Source of the DNA: Longimicrobiales bacterium
GTDB taxonomy: Bacteria; Gemmatimonadota; Gemmatimonadetes; Longimicrobiales; Gaopeijiaceae
Length of the DNA stretch: 64,000 nt
Assembly: GCA_951813395.1 (NCBI GenBank)
Contig: OX638356.1
Span: forward strand, 1,033,340 to 1,097,339
Reading direction: 5' to 3'
Below are positions 45,883 to 55,242 of the stretch, in pieces. The position numbers were made by a program, and so were the translations under genes. Numbering within the stretch: the stretch's first letter is position 1; each line of letters opens with the position of its first letter. The notes beneath the pieces were generated by a model. The model was not told the origin of the DNA. It saw only the letters and a program-made list of their open reading frames with translations, and searched no databases.

Positions 45883-47070
45883 GTGCCGGGGCGCGTGAAT
45901 CCCCACATCGGGCGGCGGCTTCGGTACGGCATGGTGGGCGGCGGGCCCGGTGCGTTCATCGGCGCCGTGCACCGCATGGCCGCCGCGCTGGACGGGGAGT
46001 ACGAGCTCGTCGCGGGCGCCTTCGCTTCGCAGCCGGGACGGTCCCGCGAGCAGGGACGACTGCTCGGCATCGACGCGCGGCGAACCTACGACTCCTTTCA
46101 CGACATGGCGCGTGCGGAAGCCGCTCTGGGCGAAGATCGGCGCATCGATGCCGTGTCCATCGTCACCCCCAACCACCTCCACCATCCGGTCGCGAAGACG
46201 TTCCTCCGCGCAGGCTTCCACGTTATCTGCGACAAGCCGATGACCACGACCCTGGCCGACGCCGAGGACCTCTGCCGCACGGTGGAGGCGACGGGCCTGA
46301 CCTTTGCGCTCACGCACAACTACACCGGCTATCCGATGATCAGGGAAGCCCGTCACCTTGTGCGCGAGGGACGGCTCGGGGCGGTGCGGAAGGTGGTCGC
46401 GGAATACCCGCAGGGCTGGCTCGGCACGCGGCTGGAGGCGACGGGACACAAGCAGGCGAGCTGGCGGCAGGACCCGGCGCGGGCGGGCGCGTCGTCGGCG
46501 GTGGCGGACATCGGATCGCACGTGCACAACCTGGTCGGCCATGTGACCGGGCTGGAGATCGGGGAGGTGTTCGCCGAGCTGTCGAGCCTGGTGCCGGGGC
46601 GCGCGATGGAGGACGACGCGGCGATCCTTGTGCGGTTCGTGGGTGGCGCGCGCGGCGTGTACTCGGCCAGCCAGGTTGCGACGGGCGAGGAAAACGGACT
46701 GGCGCTGCGCGTCTACGGTGAGGAGGCAGGCCTGAGCTGGAGGCAGGAACGGCCCAACGAACTGCGGCTGCTGCCCGCCGAGGGTCCGCGGGAGATCCTG
46801 ACGCGCGGCAGTCCCGGGCTTTCGCCGGCGGCGCGGCATGCCACACGCCTGCCCCCGGGGCACCCGGAGGGCTTTATCGAGGCCTTTGCGAACCTGTATC
46901 GGAGTGCCGGAAGGGTGATCGGTGCGGCGATTGCGGGCCGCGAGGCCGATCCGCTCGACTACGACGTCCCGGACCACAGGGACGGAGCGCGGGGAATGCA
47001 CTTTATCGAGAGCGTGCTCGAGTCGGCCGCCGAGGGGCGCTGGGTGGACATGGCGGGATACCGTCCATGA
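45883..47070 (+). CDS. Gfo/Idh/MocA family oxidoreductase
   Basis: About 395 residues. The NAD-binding motif is [14 protein letters not shown] at the N-terminus, the [11 protein letters not shown] strand follows, and the catalytic-region CDKPM sits near residue 116. Unlike many neighbours, it has no signal peptide. In 3-keto-glycoside pathways such enzymes oxidise C3 of a glycoside. GTG at 45883 and at 45895 are both possible; each has only a G-rich sequence close upstream. Its stop overlaps the next start (ATGA). Confidence 0.9.
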   Translation: MPGRVNPHIGRRLRYGMVGGGPGAFIGAVHRMAAALDGEYELVAGAFASQPGRSREQGRLLGIDARRTYDSFHDMARAEAALGEDRRIDAVSIVTPNHLHHPVAKTFLRAGFHVICDKPMTTTLADAEDLCRTVEATGLTFALTHNYTGYPMIREARHLVREGRLGAVRKVVAEYPQGWLGTRLEATGHKQASWRQDPARAGASSAVADIGSHVHNLVGHVTGLEIGEVFAELSSLVPGRAMEDDAAILVRFVGGARGVYSASQVATGEENGLALRVYGEEAGLSWRQERPNELRLLPAEGPREILTRGSPGLSPAARHATRLPPGHPEGFIEAFANLYRSAGRVIGAAIAGREADPLDYDVPDHRDGARGMHFIESVLESAAEGRWVDMAGYRP

Positions 47071-48071
47071 ACCGGCCGGTCACCCTCTTTACGGGGCAGT
47101 GGGCCGACCTGCCGCTGGCCACGCTGGCCGAAAAGGCGGCGGCGTGGGGCTACGACGGGCTGGAGCTTGCGTGCTGGGGCGACCACTTCGACGTGCAGGC
47201 CGCGCTCTCGGACCGGTCGTATTGCGAGGAGCGGCGGGAGCTGCTGGCCGGGCACGGGCTGGGCTTGTGGGCGGTCAGCAATCACCTGGTGGGGCAGGCC
47301 GTGTGCGACCGGATCGACGAGCGGCACCGGGCCATTCTGCCGGCCCGGGTGTGGGGCGACGGGGATCCGGCGGGAGTCCGGGAGCGGGCCGCGCGCGAGA
47401 TGAGGGACACGGCCAGGGCGGCGTCGCGTTTGGGCGTCGGGGTGGTGAACGGCTTCACCGGGAGCCCGATCTGGCATCTGCTCTACTCGTTTCCGCCCGT
47501 ACCGCCGGAGTGGATCGACGAGGGGTACGAAGCGTTCGCAGCCGCGTGGACACCCGTTCTGGACGTATTCGCGCAAGAGGACGTGCGGTTTGCGCTGGAG
47601 GTCCACCCGACCGAGATCGCCTTCGATCTCGTCACGGCCGGCCGGGCGCTGGAAGTGCTGAATGGGCATCCGGCGTTCGGCTTCAACTACGATCCGAGTC
47701 ACCTGGCCTACCAGGGGGCCGACTATGTTGATTTCATCCGCAGGTTCGGCGAACGGATCGTCCACGTACACATGAAGGACGTCTGGTGGTCGCGGACACC
47801 GGCCGAGGCCGGCGTTTTCGGCGGGCACACCGAATTCGGCGATGCCCGCCGCTTCTGGGATTTCCGGTCGCTCGGCCGCGGGCGCGTGGACTTCGAGGAG
47901 GTGATCCGGGCGCTGAATCGGACGGGATACGGGGGGGCGCTGTCCGTCGAGTGGGAAGACGCCGGCATGGACCGCGAGCATGGGGCGGCGGAGGCGTGTG
48001 CCTTTGTCCGCAGGCTCGCCTTCCCGCCGGCGGATACGGCGTTCGACGCGGCCTTTCAAAGTCGAGAGTGA
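47067..48071 (+). CDS. cytoplasmic sugar phosphate isomerase/epimerase
   Basis: 334 residues, TIM barrel of the AP-endonuclease-2/xylose-isomerase-like family. Metal-binding strands appear as [51 protein letters not shown] and GALSVEWED, a well-preserved set. It overlaps the oxidoreductase by four bases, so the pair probably acts in sequence on the same sugar. Confidence 0.9.
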   Translation: MNRPVTLFTGQWADLPLATLAEKAAAWGYDGLELACWGDHFDVQAALSDRSYCEERRELLAGHGLGLWAVSNHLVGQAVCDRIDERHRAILPARVWGDGDPAGVRERAAREMRDTARAASRLGVGVVNGFTGSPIWHLLYSFPPVPPEWIDEGYEAFAAAWTPVLDVFAQEDVRFALEVHPTEIAFDLVTAGRALEVLNGHPAFGFNYDPSHLAYQGADYVDFIRRFGERIVHVHMKDVWWSRTPAEAGVFGGHTEFGDARRFWDFRSLGRGRVDFEEVIRALNRTGYGGALSVEWEDAGMDREHGAAEACAFVRRLAFPPADTAFDAAFQSRE

Positions 48072-48084
48072 AAGCGAGGACACG

Positions 48085-48819
48085 ATGCGCATGAGCATGC
48101 TGGGAATGATCCTGGTCGCACCCCTGATGGCGGCTGCGATGTCGGGCACCGCGGCGGCGATGCAGGAAGCCCTGCCAAACCGGTTGACCGCGGAAGAGGA
48201 AGCGGCGGGTTGGAGACTGCTCTTCGACGGCACGATGGACGGCTGGCGCGGCTATCGGCGCGCGGACGTTCCCCCCGGATGGTCGGTGGTGAACGGGGTC
48301 CTCACCTTCACGCCGGGCGTGGGGGACGGCGACCTGATGACCACGGAACAGTACGGCGACTTCGAACTCGCGCTGGAGTGGAAGATCGGCGACGGCGGCA
48401 ACAGCGGCATCTTCTACCGCGCGACCGAGGCCGAGCGTGCCCCGTACTGGACGGGACCCGAATTCCAGATCCTCCACAACGCGGGGCATCCGGACGGCCG
48501 GACGCCGGAGACATCCGCGGGTTCGAACTACGCGCTGCACGCCCCGGTTGAGGACGTGACGCGGCCGGTGGGCGAGTGGAACCGGGTCCGGATCGTACTT
48601 GACGGCGGCCGCGTGGAACACTGGATGAACGGCGTGAAAGTCGTCGAATACGAACTCTGGACCGACGAATGGCGTCAACTGGTCGCGGCGACCAAGTTCG
48701 TGGATTGGCCAGGATATGGGATGGCGCGTGCCGGTCACATCGGGCTCCAGGATCACGGCGATCCGGTCTGGTTCAGGAACATCAGGATACGGGTGGCGCG
48801 GGCGGGTTCCGGCCAGTAG
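48085..48819 (+). CDS. secreted DUF1080 (3-keto-disaccharide hydrolase-like) protein
   Basis: 244 residues with a signal peptide (LGMILVAPLMAAAMSGTAAAMQ). The concanavalin-like DUF1080 fold is marked by GWRLLFDGTMDGWRGY, DLMTTEQYGDFELALEWKI and GGNSGIFYRA. DUF1080 proteins have been linked to hydrolysis of 3-keto-glycosides, matching the oxidoreductase and epimerases next to it. AGGA precedes the ATG at 48085 by four bases; an ATG at 48091 is also possible. Confidence 0.9.
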   Translation: MRMSMLGMILVAPLMAAAMSGTAAAMQEALPNRLTAEEEAAGWRLLFDGTMDGWRGYRRADVPPGWSVVNGVLTFTPGVGDGDLMTTEQYGDFELALEWKIGDGGNSGIFYRATEAERAPYWTGPEFQILHNAGHPDGRTPETSAGSNYALHAPVEDVTRPVGEWNRVRIVLDGGRVEHWMNGVKVVEYELWTDEWRQLVAATKFVDWPGYGMARAGHIGLQDHGDPVWFRNIRIRVARAGSGQ

Positions 48820-48893
48820 GATTGGCGGGACCATTCTCTGTGCGGCCAACGCGGATTGCGCGCGACCCGCGCCGGGCAGCAGCAGGAGGTTCC

Positions 48894-50711
48894 ATGGGGA
48901 TGAGGATTCCGAGGCAGCCGATTGTCGTGGCAGCTGTCGCGGTGGCGTTTGGAGGCTGCGCCGACTTGGCGCTGGAACCCGCACGCGTCCCGCATTCCAT
49001 GGTGTTGCTGCCCGCCGACACTCTGATTACCGAAGGCGATCCGCTAAGGCTCAGGGTGACGGTTCTGGACGTGGAGGGGAACGTGATTCCGGGGCCCCCA
49101 TCATGGGCGCCGCCGGCCTGGGAGGTTGCGGACTCCGGCGCGGTGCAGATCGCGCCCGACGGGACCGTGACGGGCGCGGCCGGCACCAGTACCCGGGTAG
49201 TTGCCAGGTCCGCCGGGCTCGAGGCGTGGACTACGCTGCGGATCAATCCGCTCAGCGTCGCCCTGTCCGCGCCCTCCATATATCTCAACCAGGCCGCCCA
49301 GAACGTTGACGGCACCGTGCCGATCATCGCGGGGCGGAGGGCGCTGCTCCGCGTGTTCGCGAACGGCGATGAGGTCAGCTTCTACGAGCCACGCGTGCGG
49401 GCCACCTTCTACCGGGACGGCGATGTCGTGCATGAGGTATCGATCAATCCGCCCGGGGAACTGCTCCCCGACGAGGTCATCGAGAGCCGCCTCGACCGGT
49501 CCTACAACGCCGTGATTCCCGGTGAGGTGCTCCAACCGGGCGTCGGGCTGGTGGTCGAAATCGATCCGGACGGGGTGGTGCCTCAAAGCGCGGCGAGCCG
49601 GTCCCGCATTCCCGCCGAGGGCGTGATGCCGCTCGACATCGTCGACATGCCCCCCCTGCACCAGGTCATCGTTCCCGTCCTGGTCGCATGGGCCCCGGAC
49701 GAGCGCGTGTTCAACTGGACGCGTGGCCTGACCGCCGAAAGTCCCCAACTGCAAATGGCGCGGACGCTTCTTCCCATCGGCGACATGACCGTGGAGGTCC
49801 ACGAGACCTACTACACGTCCGCGGACCTTACCGAGGGGGCCGGGTGGAATGCGTTCCTGCGCGAGATCGAGTTCCTCTATAACACGGAGGGCCGGAAAGG
49901 CTATTACTACGGAGCGCTGGAACTCCCGCCCGGTTCCGCCTGGGGGGGACTCGGCTACCTCAACCGGCGCGTCAGCGTGGGACGGGCGAGGGAAGACACG
50001 TACGCCCACGAACTGGGCCACAACATGAACCTGCGGCACGCTCCGTGCGGCAGCGCGGGCGGACCGGATCCCGACTACCCGTACGACGACGGCAGCTCGG
50101 GAATATGGGGCTACAACATCGAGCGGGGCCGACTGATCGACCCGGAGCAGTACAGGGACCTGATGGGCTACTGTACTCCGGATTGGGTGAGTGACTTCCA
50201 CTTCATCCGGGCGACGAACTACAGGATGGCGAGGGATGCGGGTCCGGCGTCCGCGGCGGTGGATGCGCCCGCTCCGCGCGAGAAGACACTCCTGCTGTGG
50301 GGCGGTGCGGGCGGCGGCGAGCTGCTGCTTGAGCCGGCGTTCCTGGTCGATGCGCCCGTGAAGCTGCCCGAAGCGGGCGGCCCGTACCAGCTGGAAGGGC
50401 TTGGCCCCGACGGGGAGCAGCGTTTCTCGTTGGCGTTCACCCCCGACCCCGTGGAACACGGCGGCGCGCACTTCTTCTTTGCCGTGCCCTACGATCCTGC
50501 CCGGGACGGCGCGCTGGAGCGCGTCGTGCTCACGGGGCCGGCGGGCGAAATCACCTTGCGGTCCGGGAGCACGCCGCCGATGGCGATCATCAGCGACCGC
50601 GCCACCGGCCGGGTGCGCGCGATCCTGCGGGACTGGGACGGCGGCTTCAACCGCGTCGACGGCGACACCGAGATCATGGTCAGCGACGGGTTGCCCGGAG
50701 GCGCAAGATGA
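48894..50711 (+). CDS. metzincin-type zinc metalloprotease lipoprotein, copy 1
   Basis: About 605 residues, with a lipobox FGGC near residue 21 followed by ADLALEP. A Big-like beta domain spans about 40-120. The zinc site is H372-E-L-G-H-N-M-N-L-R-H382, HExxHxxxxxH, and the Met-turn is DLMGYC, both hallmarks of metzincins (M66-like). The conserved metzincin Gly in the eighth position of the motif is Asn here. A C-terminal beta domain (residues 460-600) is shared with the second copy. AGGAGG lies 4 bp before ATG 48894 and 10 bp before ATG 48900, so either may be used. It overlaps the next gene by four bases. Confidence 0.85.
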   Translation: MGMRIPRQPIVVAAVAVAFGGCADLALEPARVPHSMVLLPADTLITEGDPLRLRVTVLDVEGNVIPGPPSWAPPAWEVADSGAVQIAPDGTVTGAAGTSTRVVARSAGLEAWTTLRINPLSVALSAPSIYLNQAAQNVDGTVPIIAGRRALLRVFANGDEVSFYEPRVRATFYRDGDVVHEVSINPPGELLPDEVIESRLDRSYNAVIPGEVLQPGVGLVVEIDPDGVVPQSAASRSRIPAEGVMPLDIVDMPPLHQVIVPVLVAWAPDERVFNWTRGLTAESPQLQMARTLLPIGDMTVEVHETYYTSADLTEGAGWNAFLREIEFLYNTEGRKGYYYGALELPPGSAWGGLGYLNRRVSVGRAREDTYAHELGHNMNLRHAPCGSAGGPDPDYPYDDGSSGIWGYNIERGRLIDPEQYRDLMGYCTPDWVSDFHFIRATNYRMARDAGPASAAVDAPAPREKTLLLWGGAGGGELLLEPAFLVDAPVKLPEAGGPYQLEGLGPDGEQRFSLAFTPDPVEHGGAHFFFAVPYDPARDGALERVVLTGPAGEITLRSGSTPPMAIISDRATGRVRAILRDWDGGFNRVDGDTEIMVSDGLPGGAR

Positions 50712-51259
50712 GGGCCTGGCGACTGGCTGTTCTCGCGGTCGCGATGCTGTTGCCCGCCGCTCTCGGCGCCCAGACGCAGGCCGAGGTCCGGGGTGGCCTG
50801 ACGGTGGGCAGTCATTCGGCCTCGGCCGCCGCCCTCGACATCGCCCCAGCGGTCTCGTTCGACGTCGTGATCAAGCGGCAGGTGACCCCGTCGATCGCGG
50901 TCTTCGGCGGCTTCTTCCGCACGGCATTCGGCTGTGAGGAGGGCTTCTGCAAGGACAGGAACCTGACGATCGTGGGCAATCACGGGGCGCTGGGCGGCGA
51001 ATGGGGAATGGGTAGCGCCTGGTTGCGGGGCGGCGTGCTCTTCGGTTCGACGCGCGTGGGTACCGAGGGAGAGCCCGCCGAACCGGGCGTCGGGGCTCAC
51101 GCGGCGGCGGGGCTGAACATCGGCATCGGACGCCTGCGCTTCCTTCCCGGCGTGTCCTACCGGTGGATGTCCGCGGCTACCGCGACCAGCACCGACCATG
51201 CCATCGCGCTCGCGCTCGACCTTGGTTTCGGCATCCAGCTCGGCGGAGGTGCAAGCTGA
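50708..51259 (+). CDS. small outer-membrane beta-barrel-like protein
   Basis: 183 residues with a signal peptide ending ALGAQ. The rest alternates hydrophobic and polar residues in glycine- and aromatic-punctuated strands, ending FGIQLGGGAS, as in OmpA/OmpX-like eight-stranded barrels. No family could be named. A Cys pair (GCEEGFC) sits in a predicted loop. Four-base overlaps with both flanking metalloprotease genes show strict translational coupling. Confidence 0.75.
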   Translation: MRAWRLAVLAVAMLLPAALGAQTQAEVRGGLTVGSHSASAAALDIAPAVSFDVVIKRQVTPSIAVFGGFFRTAFGCEEGFCKDRNLTIVGNHGALGGEWGMGSAWLRGGVLFGSTRVGTEGEPAEPGVGAHAAAGLNIGIGRLRFLPGVSYRWMSAATATSTDHAIALALDLGFGIQLGGGAS

Positions 51260-53091
51260 CCAACCTGCGCAGGTTCGGCCTCGGCCTGGCCGCGATCCTG
51301 ATCTCGGCAAACTGTGCCGACCTGGCGCTGGAACCCCAGCGCGCCCTGTCGTCGCTTGCGATCTCGCCGTCGGACACCGTGCTGATCGTCGGTGACAGGG
51401 TGCGTTTCGAGGTTGCGGCCCTGGACCAGCACGGGGACACGCTGCGGCCCTGGCCGGCATGGGCGGCCCCGGCGTGGTCCTCGGCGGATCCCGAGGCGGT
51501 CTGGGTCTATGACGATGGCCGCGCCGAAGCGCTCAGACATTCAAGGACCGAAGTCCAGGTCTCCTTCGCGGGCCTGACCGCTCGCACCCGGCTCCTGATC
51601 AATCCCCCCAGTCTGGTCCTGACCGCGCCGCATTTCTACCTGACGCAAGGCATTCAGAACCGTGAGCAGGGCGTGCCGCTGATGGCGGGACGAGAGGCCC
51701 TGCTGCGCGTGTTCGTCACGGGCGACCAGGACAGCTTCTACCAGCCGCATGTGGTCGCCCTTTTCTACCACGGCGACCGGCTGTCCTACGGCGCGGACAT
51801 GCGCATCGACTCGGAGGTGCTGCCCGGAGAGGTCCGCGAGGGCCGCCTGGAACAGTCGTTCAATGCGGTCATTCCCGGCTGGGTCATCAGGCCGGGCACG
51901 AGAATGGTGATCGAGCTGGATCGCGACCGGAGCGTGCCCCTGGGTCCGGGAAGCCAGCTCAGAATACCTGACGTGGGCAGGCTCGAACTGAACGTGACGA
52001 CGTTGCCCGTCCTGGATCTCACCGTGGTGCCGATCGTGGTTGCCTCGAAGCAGGGCGACGGCATCTACGACTGGACGCGGGATCTCGACGCAGACAGCGA
52101 ACCGCTGCACTTCACCCGGTCCGTACTGCCCATCAAGGACATGGTCGTCAGCGTCCACGAGGGATATGTGACCACCGCCGACCTCAGCACCGGAGCCGGC
52201 TGGGGCGAACTCCTGGGAGAACTCACGTTCCTGCGCCGGACGGAGGCCAGAAAAGGGTACTATTACGGGGCCATCGAGCTCGACGAGACGGCGACCTGGG
52301 ATGGCCTGGCCTACATCGGCTTTCCGCTGGCCATCGGGGCCGCCGATCCGCGCACGATCGCTCACGAGCTGGGTCATACCCTCAGTCTGCGCCACGCTCC
52401 CTGTGGCGGCGCGATAGGTCCCGATCCCGCGTACCCCCATGAGGGCGGGATCATCGGCGCGTGGGGGTTCGACTTCCGGGAGGCGCGCGTCGTGGACTCG
52501 CTGCTCTACAAGGACGTGATGGGGTATTGCCGTCCGTCCTGGATCAGCGACTACAGCTTCGCGAAGGCCCTCGCGTTCCGCACGGAGATGGAGTCCACCG
52601 TCCTGGAGAATTCGGTTGCCGGGGACCCGTGGGCTTCGGCCGGAGCGTCCACCGGTGCCAGAACCATGTTGTTGTGGGGCAGGACCGGGCCGGGCATGCT
52701 GGCGCTGGAGCCGTCCTTCATGGTGGATCTGCCGGCCGCCCTGCCCACGGGAGAAGGGCCTTATCGGCTCGACGGCGTGGGACCGAACGGAGAACGGCGA
52801 TTCTCGTTCAGCTTCGCGCCGCGGCCGGTCGAGTTCGGCAGCGGGCAGTTCATGTTCACCATTCCCTTCGATCCCGCTCGCGACGGGGCGCTGGAGCGAG
52901 TCGTGCTGTCGGGCCCCGACGGCGTGGTCTCCCTCGAGGCGTGGGGTGCGGCCCCCATGGCGCTGGTGACGGATCGAGCCACGGGCCGGGTGCGGGGGAT
53001 GCTGCGGGACTGGAGCGGGGGGAGCGCGGACGTGCGCCGCCTGATGGGTCGGGGCGTGGAGGTGACCATCAGCGAGGGGCTGGCACACTAG
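51256..53091 (+). CDS. metzincin-type zinc metalloprotease lipoprotein, copy 2 (CTG start)
   Basis: About 611 residues, paralogous to copy 1 along its length: lipobox ISANC then ADLALEP, zinc motif H370-E-L-G-H-T-L-S-L-R-H, Met-turn KDVMGYC, and the same C-terminal domain (DPARDGALERVVLSGP, then DRATGRVR). The motif Gly is Ser here. The best start is CTG at 51256: it overlaps the previous stop as CTGA and has GGAGG (51245-51249) six bases upstream. The only earlier standard start (51163) would lie deep in the previous gene. A tRNA-Pro gene follows on the other strand. Confidence 0.83.
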   Translation: MTNLRRFGLGLAAILISANCADLALEPQRALSSLAISPSDTVLIVGDRVRFEVAALDQHGDTLRPWPAWAAPAWSSADPEAVWVYDDGRAEALRHSRTEVQVSFAGLTARTRLLINPPSLVLTAPHFYLTQGIQNREQGVPLMAGREALLRVFVTGDQDSFYQPHVVALFYHGDRLSYGADMRIDSEVLPGEVREGRLEQSFNAVIPGWVIRPGTRMVIELDRDRSVPLGPGSQLRIPDVGRLELNVTTLPVLDLTVVPIVVASKQGDGIYDWTRDLDADSEPLHFTRSVLPIKDMVVSVHEGYVTTADLSTGAGWGELLGELTFLRRTEARKGYYYGAIELDETATWDGLAYIGFPLAIGAADPRTIAHELGHTLSLRHAPCGGAIGPDPAYPHEGGIIGAWGFDFREARVVDSLLYKDVMGYCRPSWISDYSFAKALAFRTEMESTVLENSVAGDPWASAGASTGARTMLLWGRTGPGMLALEPSFMVDLPAALPTGEGPYRLDGVGPNGERRFSFSFAPRPVEFGSGQFMFTIPFDPARDGALERVVLSGPDGVVSLEAWGAAPMALVTDRATGRVRGMLRDWSGGSADVRRLMGRGVEVTISEGLAH

Positions 53092-53115
53092 GCTGCTCGT
53101 GCAGGAACCCCCCAG

Positions 53116-53189
53116 TCGGGACGGCCGGATTCGAACCGGCGACCCCCTGAACCCCATTCAGGTGCGCTACCGGACTGCGCCACGTCCCG
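53116..53189 (-). tRNA. tRNA-Pro (anticodon GGG)
   Basis: A 74-nt cloverleaf can be drawn on the minus strand. The acceptor stem CGGGACG/CGTCCCG is a perfect 7 bp, the D-stem is GCGC/GCGC, the anticodon stem CCTGA/TCAGG holds the loop ATGGGGT with anticodon GGG, and the T-arm is GCCGG-TTCGAAT-CCGGC. C1:G72 and A73 are the proline identity features. CCA is not encoded. Confidence 0.95.
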
Positions 53190-53276
53190 TGGGTGATGAA
53201 GCTAAAGGTTCGGTTGCGGATGGGGAACCCGCTCCGCCGGGGGCAGTTGCGCCGCCGGCCGCTCCTCCACGGGCCG

Positions 53277-53996
53277 CTACGCGGTGTCCCGTTCGATGCG
53301 GCCGTCCACCATGTGGATGACCCGGCGCGCTCTCTCGACGACGCGGGGGTCGTGCGTCGAGAACAGGAACGTGACGTTCTCCGTGCGGTTCAGCTGCTCC
53401 ATCAGGGTGATCAGGCTCTCGGCGGTCTCCGAATCCACGTTGGCGGTGGGTTCGTCGGCCAGCACGATGGCCGGGCGGGCCGCGATGGCACGCGCAATCG
53501 CGACCCGCTGCTGCTGTCCTCCCGAGAGCTCGGTGGGCCGACGGTCCTCCAGCCCCTCCAACCCGACCGCGCGGAGCAGATCCATGACGCGTTCCCTGCG
53601 CTGGGCCGCGGGCACGCCCTGGACCCACATCACCATTTCCGCGTTCTCGTAGGCGGTAAGGACGGGGATCAGGTTGTAGGACTGGAAGACGAAGCCGATC
53701 CGGTCGCGCCGCAGGCGGCTGAGGTCCTTGCGGGCCATGTCGGCCAGATCCCTGCCGTCGACGACTACCGAACCCGAAGTGGGCGTGTCGAGGGCGCCGA
53801 CCAGGTTCAGCGTCGTCGTCTTCCCCGACCCGGAGGGGCCGACAAGCGCGGTGAATTCACCCTCTTGGATGTCGAGATCCAGGCCACGAAGGGCGTGCAC
53901 GTCCACCGTTCCCTGGTGGTAGACCTTCGACACGTCCTCCAGTCGGACGACTGCCCGGCCGTTCGGTTGCGCCTCTTCGTTTTTTCGAGCCATCAT
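53277..53996 (-). CDS. MacB/LolD-like ABC transporter ATP-binding protein
   Basis: 239 residues. Walker A is GPSGSGKTT near residue 53, the signature LSGGQQQRVAIARA is near 155, Walker B is IVLADEPT near 178 and the switch His is in FSTHD. This is the ATPase type that works with FtsX-like permeases on lipoprotein or peptide export or membrane maintenance. The start ATG overlaps the stop of the second permease (ATGA). It is the last gene of the operon. Confidence 0.95.
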   Translation of the reverse strand: MMARKNEEAQPNGRAVVRLEDVSKVYHQGTVDVHALRGLDLDIQEGEFTALVGPSGSGKTTTLNLVGALDTPTSGSVVVDGRDLADMARKDLSRLRRDRIGFVFQSYNLIPVLTAYENAEMVMWVQGVPAAQRRERVMDLLRAVGLEGLEDRRPTELSGGQQQRVAIARAIAARPAIVLADEPTANVDSETAESLITLMEQLNRTENVTFLFSTHDPRVVERARRVIHMVDGRIERDTA

Positions 53997-55240
53997 CCGA
54001 TCCTGATGCTTTCGACGGGTCTCACTCGCCCCGCACGCCACGCCGGATAGATCCCCGCGAGGACCACGGCCACAAACGCGAGGGCCACGATGCGAACTGC
54101 GTTCTCGGGGTAGATCCCGAACTTGAGGTGGGTCGCCATCGCGACGCCCGAGATCTCGGTTGGGCTGTTGCCCAGCATGGCGCCCATGTCGATACCGAAC
54201 CGGCTGAGGTACAGGTACGGGCCAATGGTCAGCATCCCGGCGAGCACCAGGCCGATCACGCCGAGCCACACACTCTCGTAGACGACCAGCCGGAAGAGCT
54301 TTGCGGGGCTGAACCCCACCGCCATCATGATGCCGAATTCGCGCAGGCGCTCCATGACGCTGATGAAGACCGTGTTGAAGATCCCCGCGGCGACCATGAG
54401 CGCGATGATGCCGATCATGATGACCCCGCCACCCACCTTCATGGCGATGAAGGCGTAGAGGTCGGGGCGGCCCTCGAACCAGGGGATTGCCGCCACTTCA
54501 TCGCCCACCTGTTCCTGGAGCCGGGCGGCCAGCGCCTCCGACCTCCGGTGGTCCGTGACGAAGATGGCCACCTGGGTGGCTTCGTCGGAGGCGAAGCCGA
54601 GCACACCGCGTGCCGCCTCGATCGGCAGCAGGACCATCCCGACATCGATGCTCGGCGCGCCGGTGCGGAGGATGCCCCGCACGCGCCCCAGCCCCGCGAC
54701 GATTTCGCCACTGCGGTCCGTGGCCGTGTAGACGACCCGATCCCCGAGCTCGGCGCCGAGGTTCTGCGCCAGCTGCGCGCCGAGCACCATGCCGGTGGGA
54801 TCGTCGGCCGCGAACATCTCGCCCTCGGAGACGGCTTCCAGGTAGGAAATCGTGTTGAGGTCCTCGGCCTCCGGGTCGAAGGCGATGAAGGAGGCCCCAT
54901 AGCTCTCGCGGGCGGTGCTCACCATGAGCTGGCCGCTGAGGCGTTCCACCGCGCGGTCGACCTCGGGGTCGCCTGAGGCGGCCTCGATCAGGGCGTCCGT
55001 CCCGGTGACGGTCCGCGACAGGCTCGGCGTGTCCAGGTATTCGGGGTGCTGCAGGGTCACGTGTCCGCCGCCCATGCGCGCGCCCAGGTCGATCATGTCC
55101 TGCCAGTTCCGATCCTGGGATGCCATCGAGAAGATCGCGAGGAAGACACCGAAGGCGATCGACGCGAGGGTCAGCAGGGTTCGACGGCGGTTCCGGCCCA
55201 GGTTCCGCCAGGCCATCAACCAGAGGCTGGTTTGTTTCAT
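53993..55240 (-). CDS. FtsX-like ABC permease 2
   Basis: 415 residues with the MacB-type arrangement: N-terminal helix (LLTLASIAFGVFLAIFSMAS), a periplasmic domain of about 230 residues, then three C-terminal helices containing FNTVFISVMERLREFGIMMAVG, the usual cytoplasmic coupling motif. It starts two bases after the stop of permease 1, so the pair likely forms the membrane heterodimer. Confidence 0.92.
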   Translation of the reverse strand: MKQTSLWLMAWRNLGRNRRRTLLTLASIAFGVFLAIFSMASQDRNWQDMIDLGARMGGGHVTLQHPEYLDTPSLSRTVTGTDALIEAASGDPEVDRAVERLSGQLMVSTARESYGASFIAFDPEAEDLNTISYLEAVSEGEMFAADDPTGMVLGAQLAQNLGAELGDRVVYTATDRSGEIVAGLGRVRGILRTGAPSIDVGMVLLPIEAARGVLGFASDEATQVAIFVTDHRRSEALAARLQEQVGDEVAAIPWFEGRPDLYAFIAMKVGGGVIMIGIIALMVAAGIFNTVFISVMERLREFGIMMAVGFSPAKLFRLVVYESVWLGVIGLVLAGMLTIGPYLYLSRFGIDMGAMLGNSPTEISGVAMATHLKFGIYPENAVRIVALAFVAVVLAGIYPAWRAGRVRPVESIRIG

Positions 55241-55242
55241 GC

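Noticed and set aside
53116-53189. tRNA-Pro as an integration site for a mobile element
   Set aside because: No integrase gene or repeated tRNA 3' end is seen on either side; the neighbours look like ordinary chromosomal genes.
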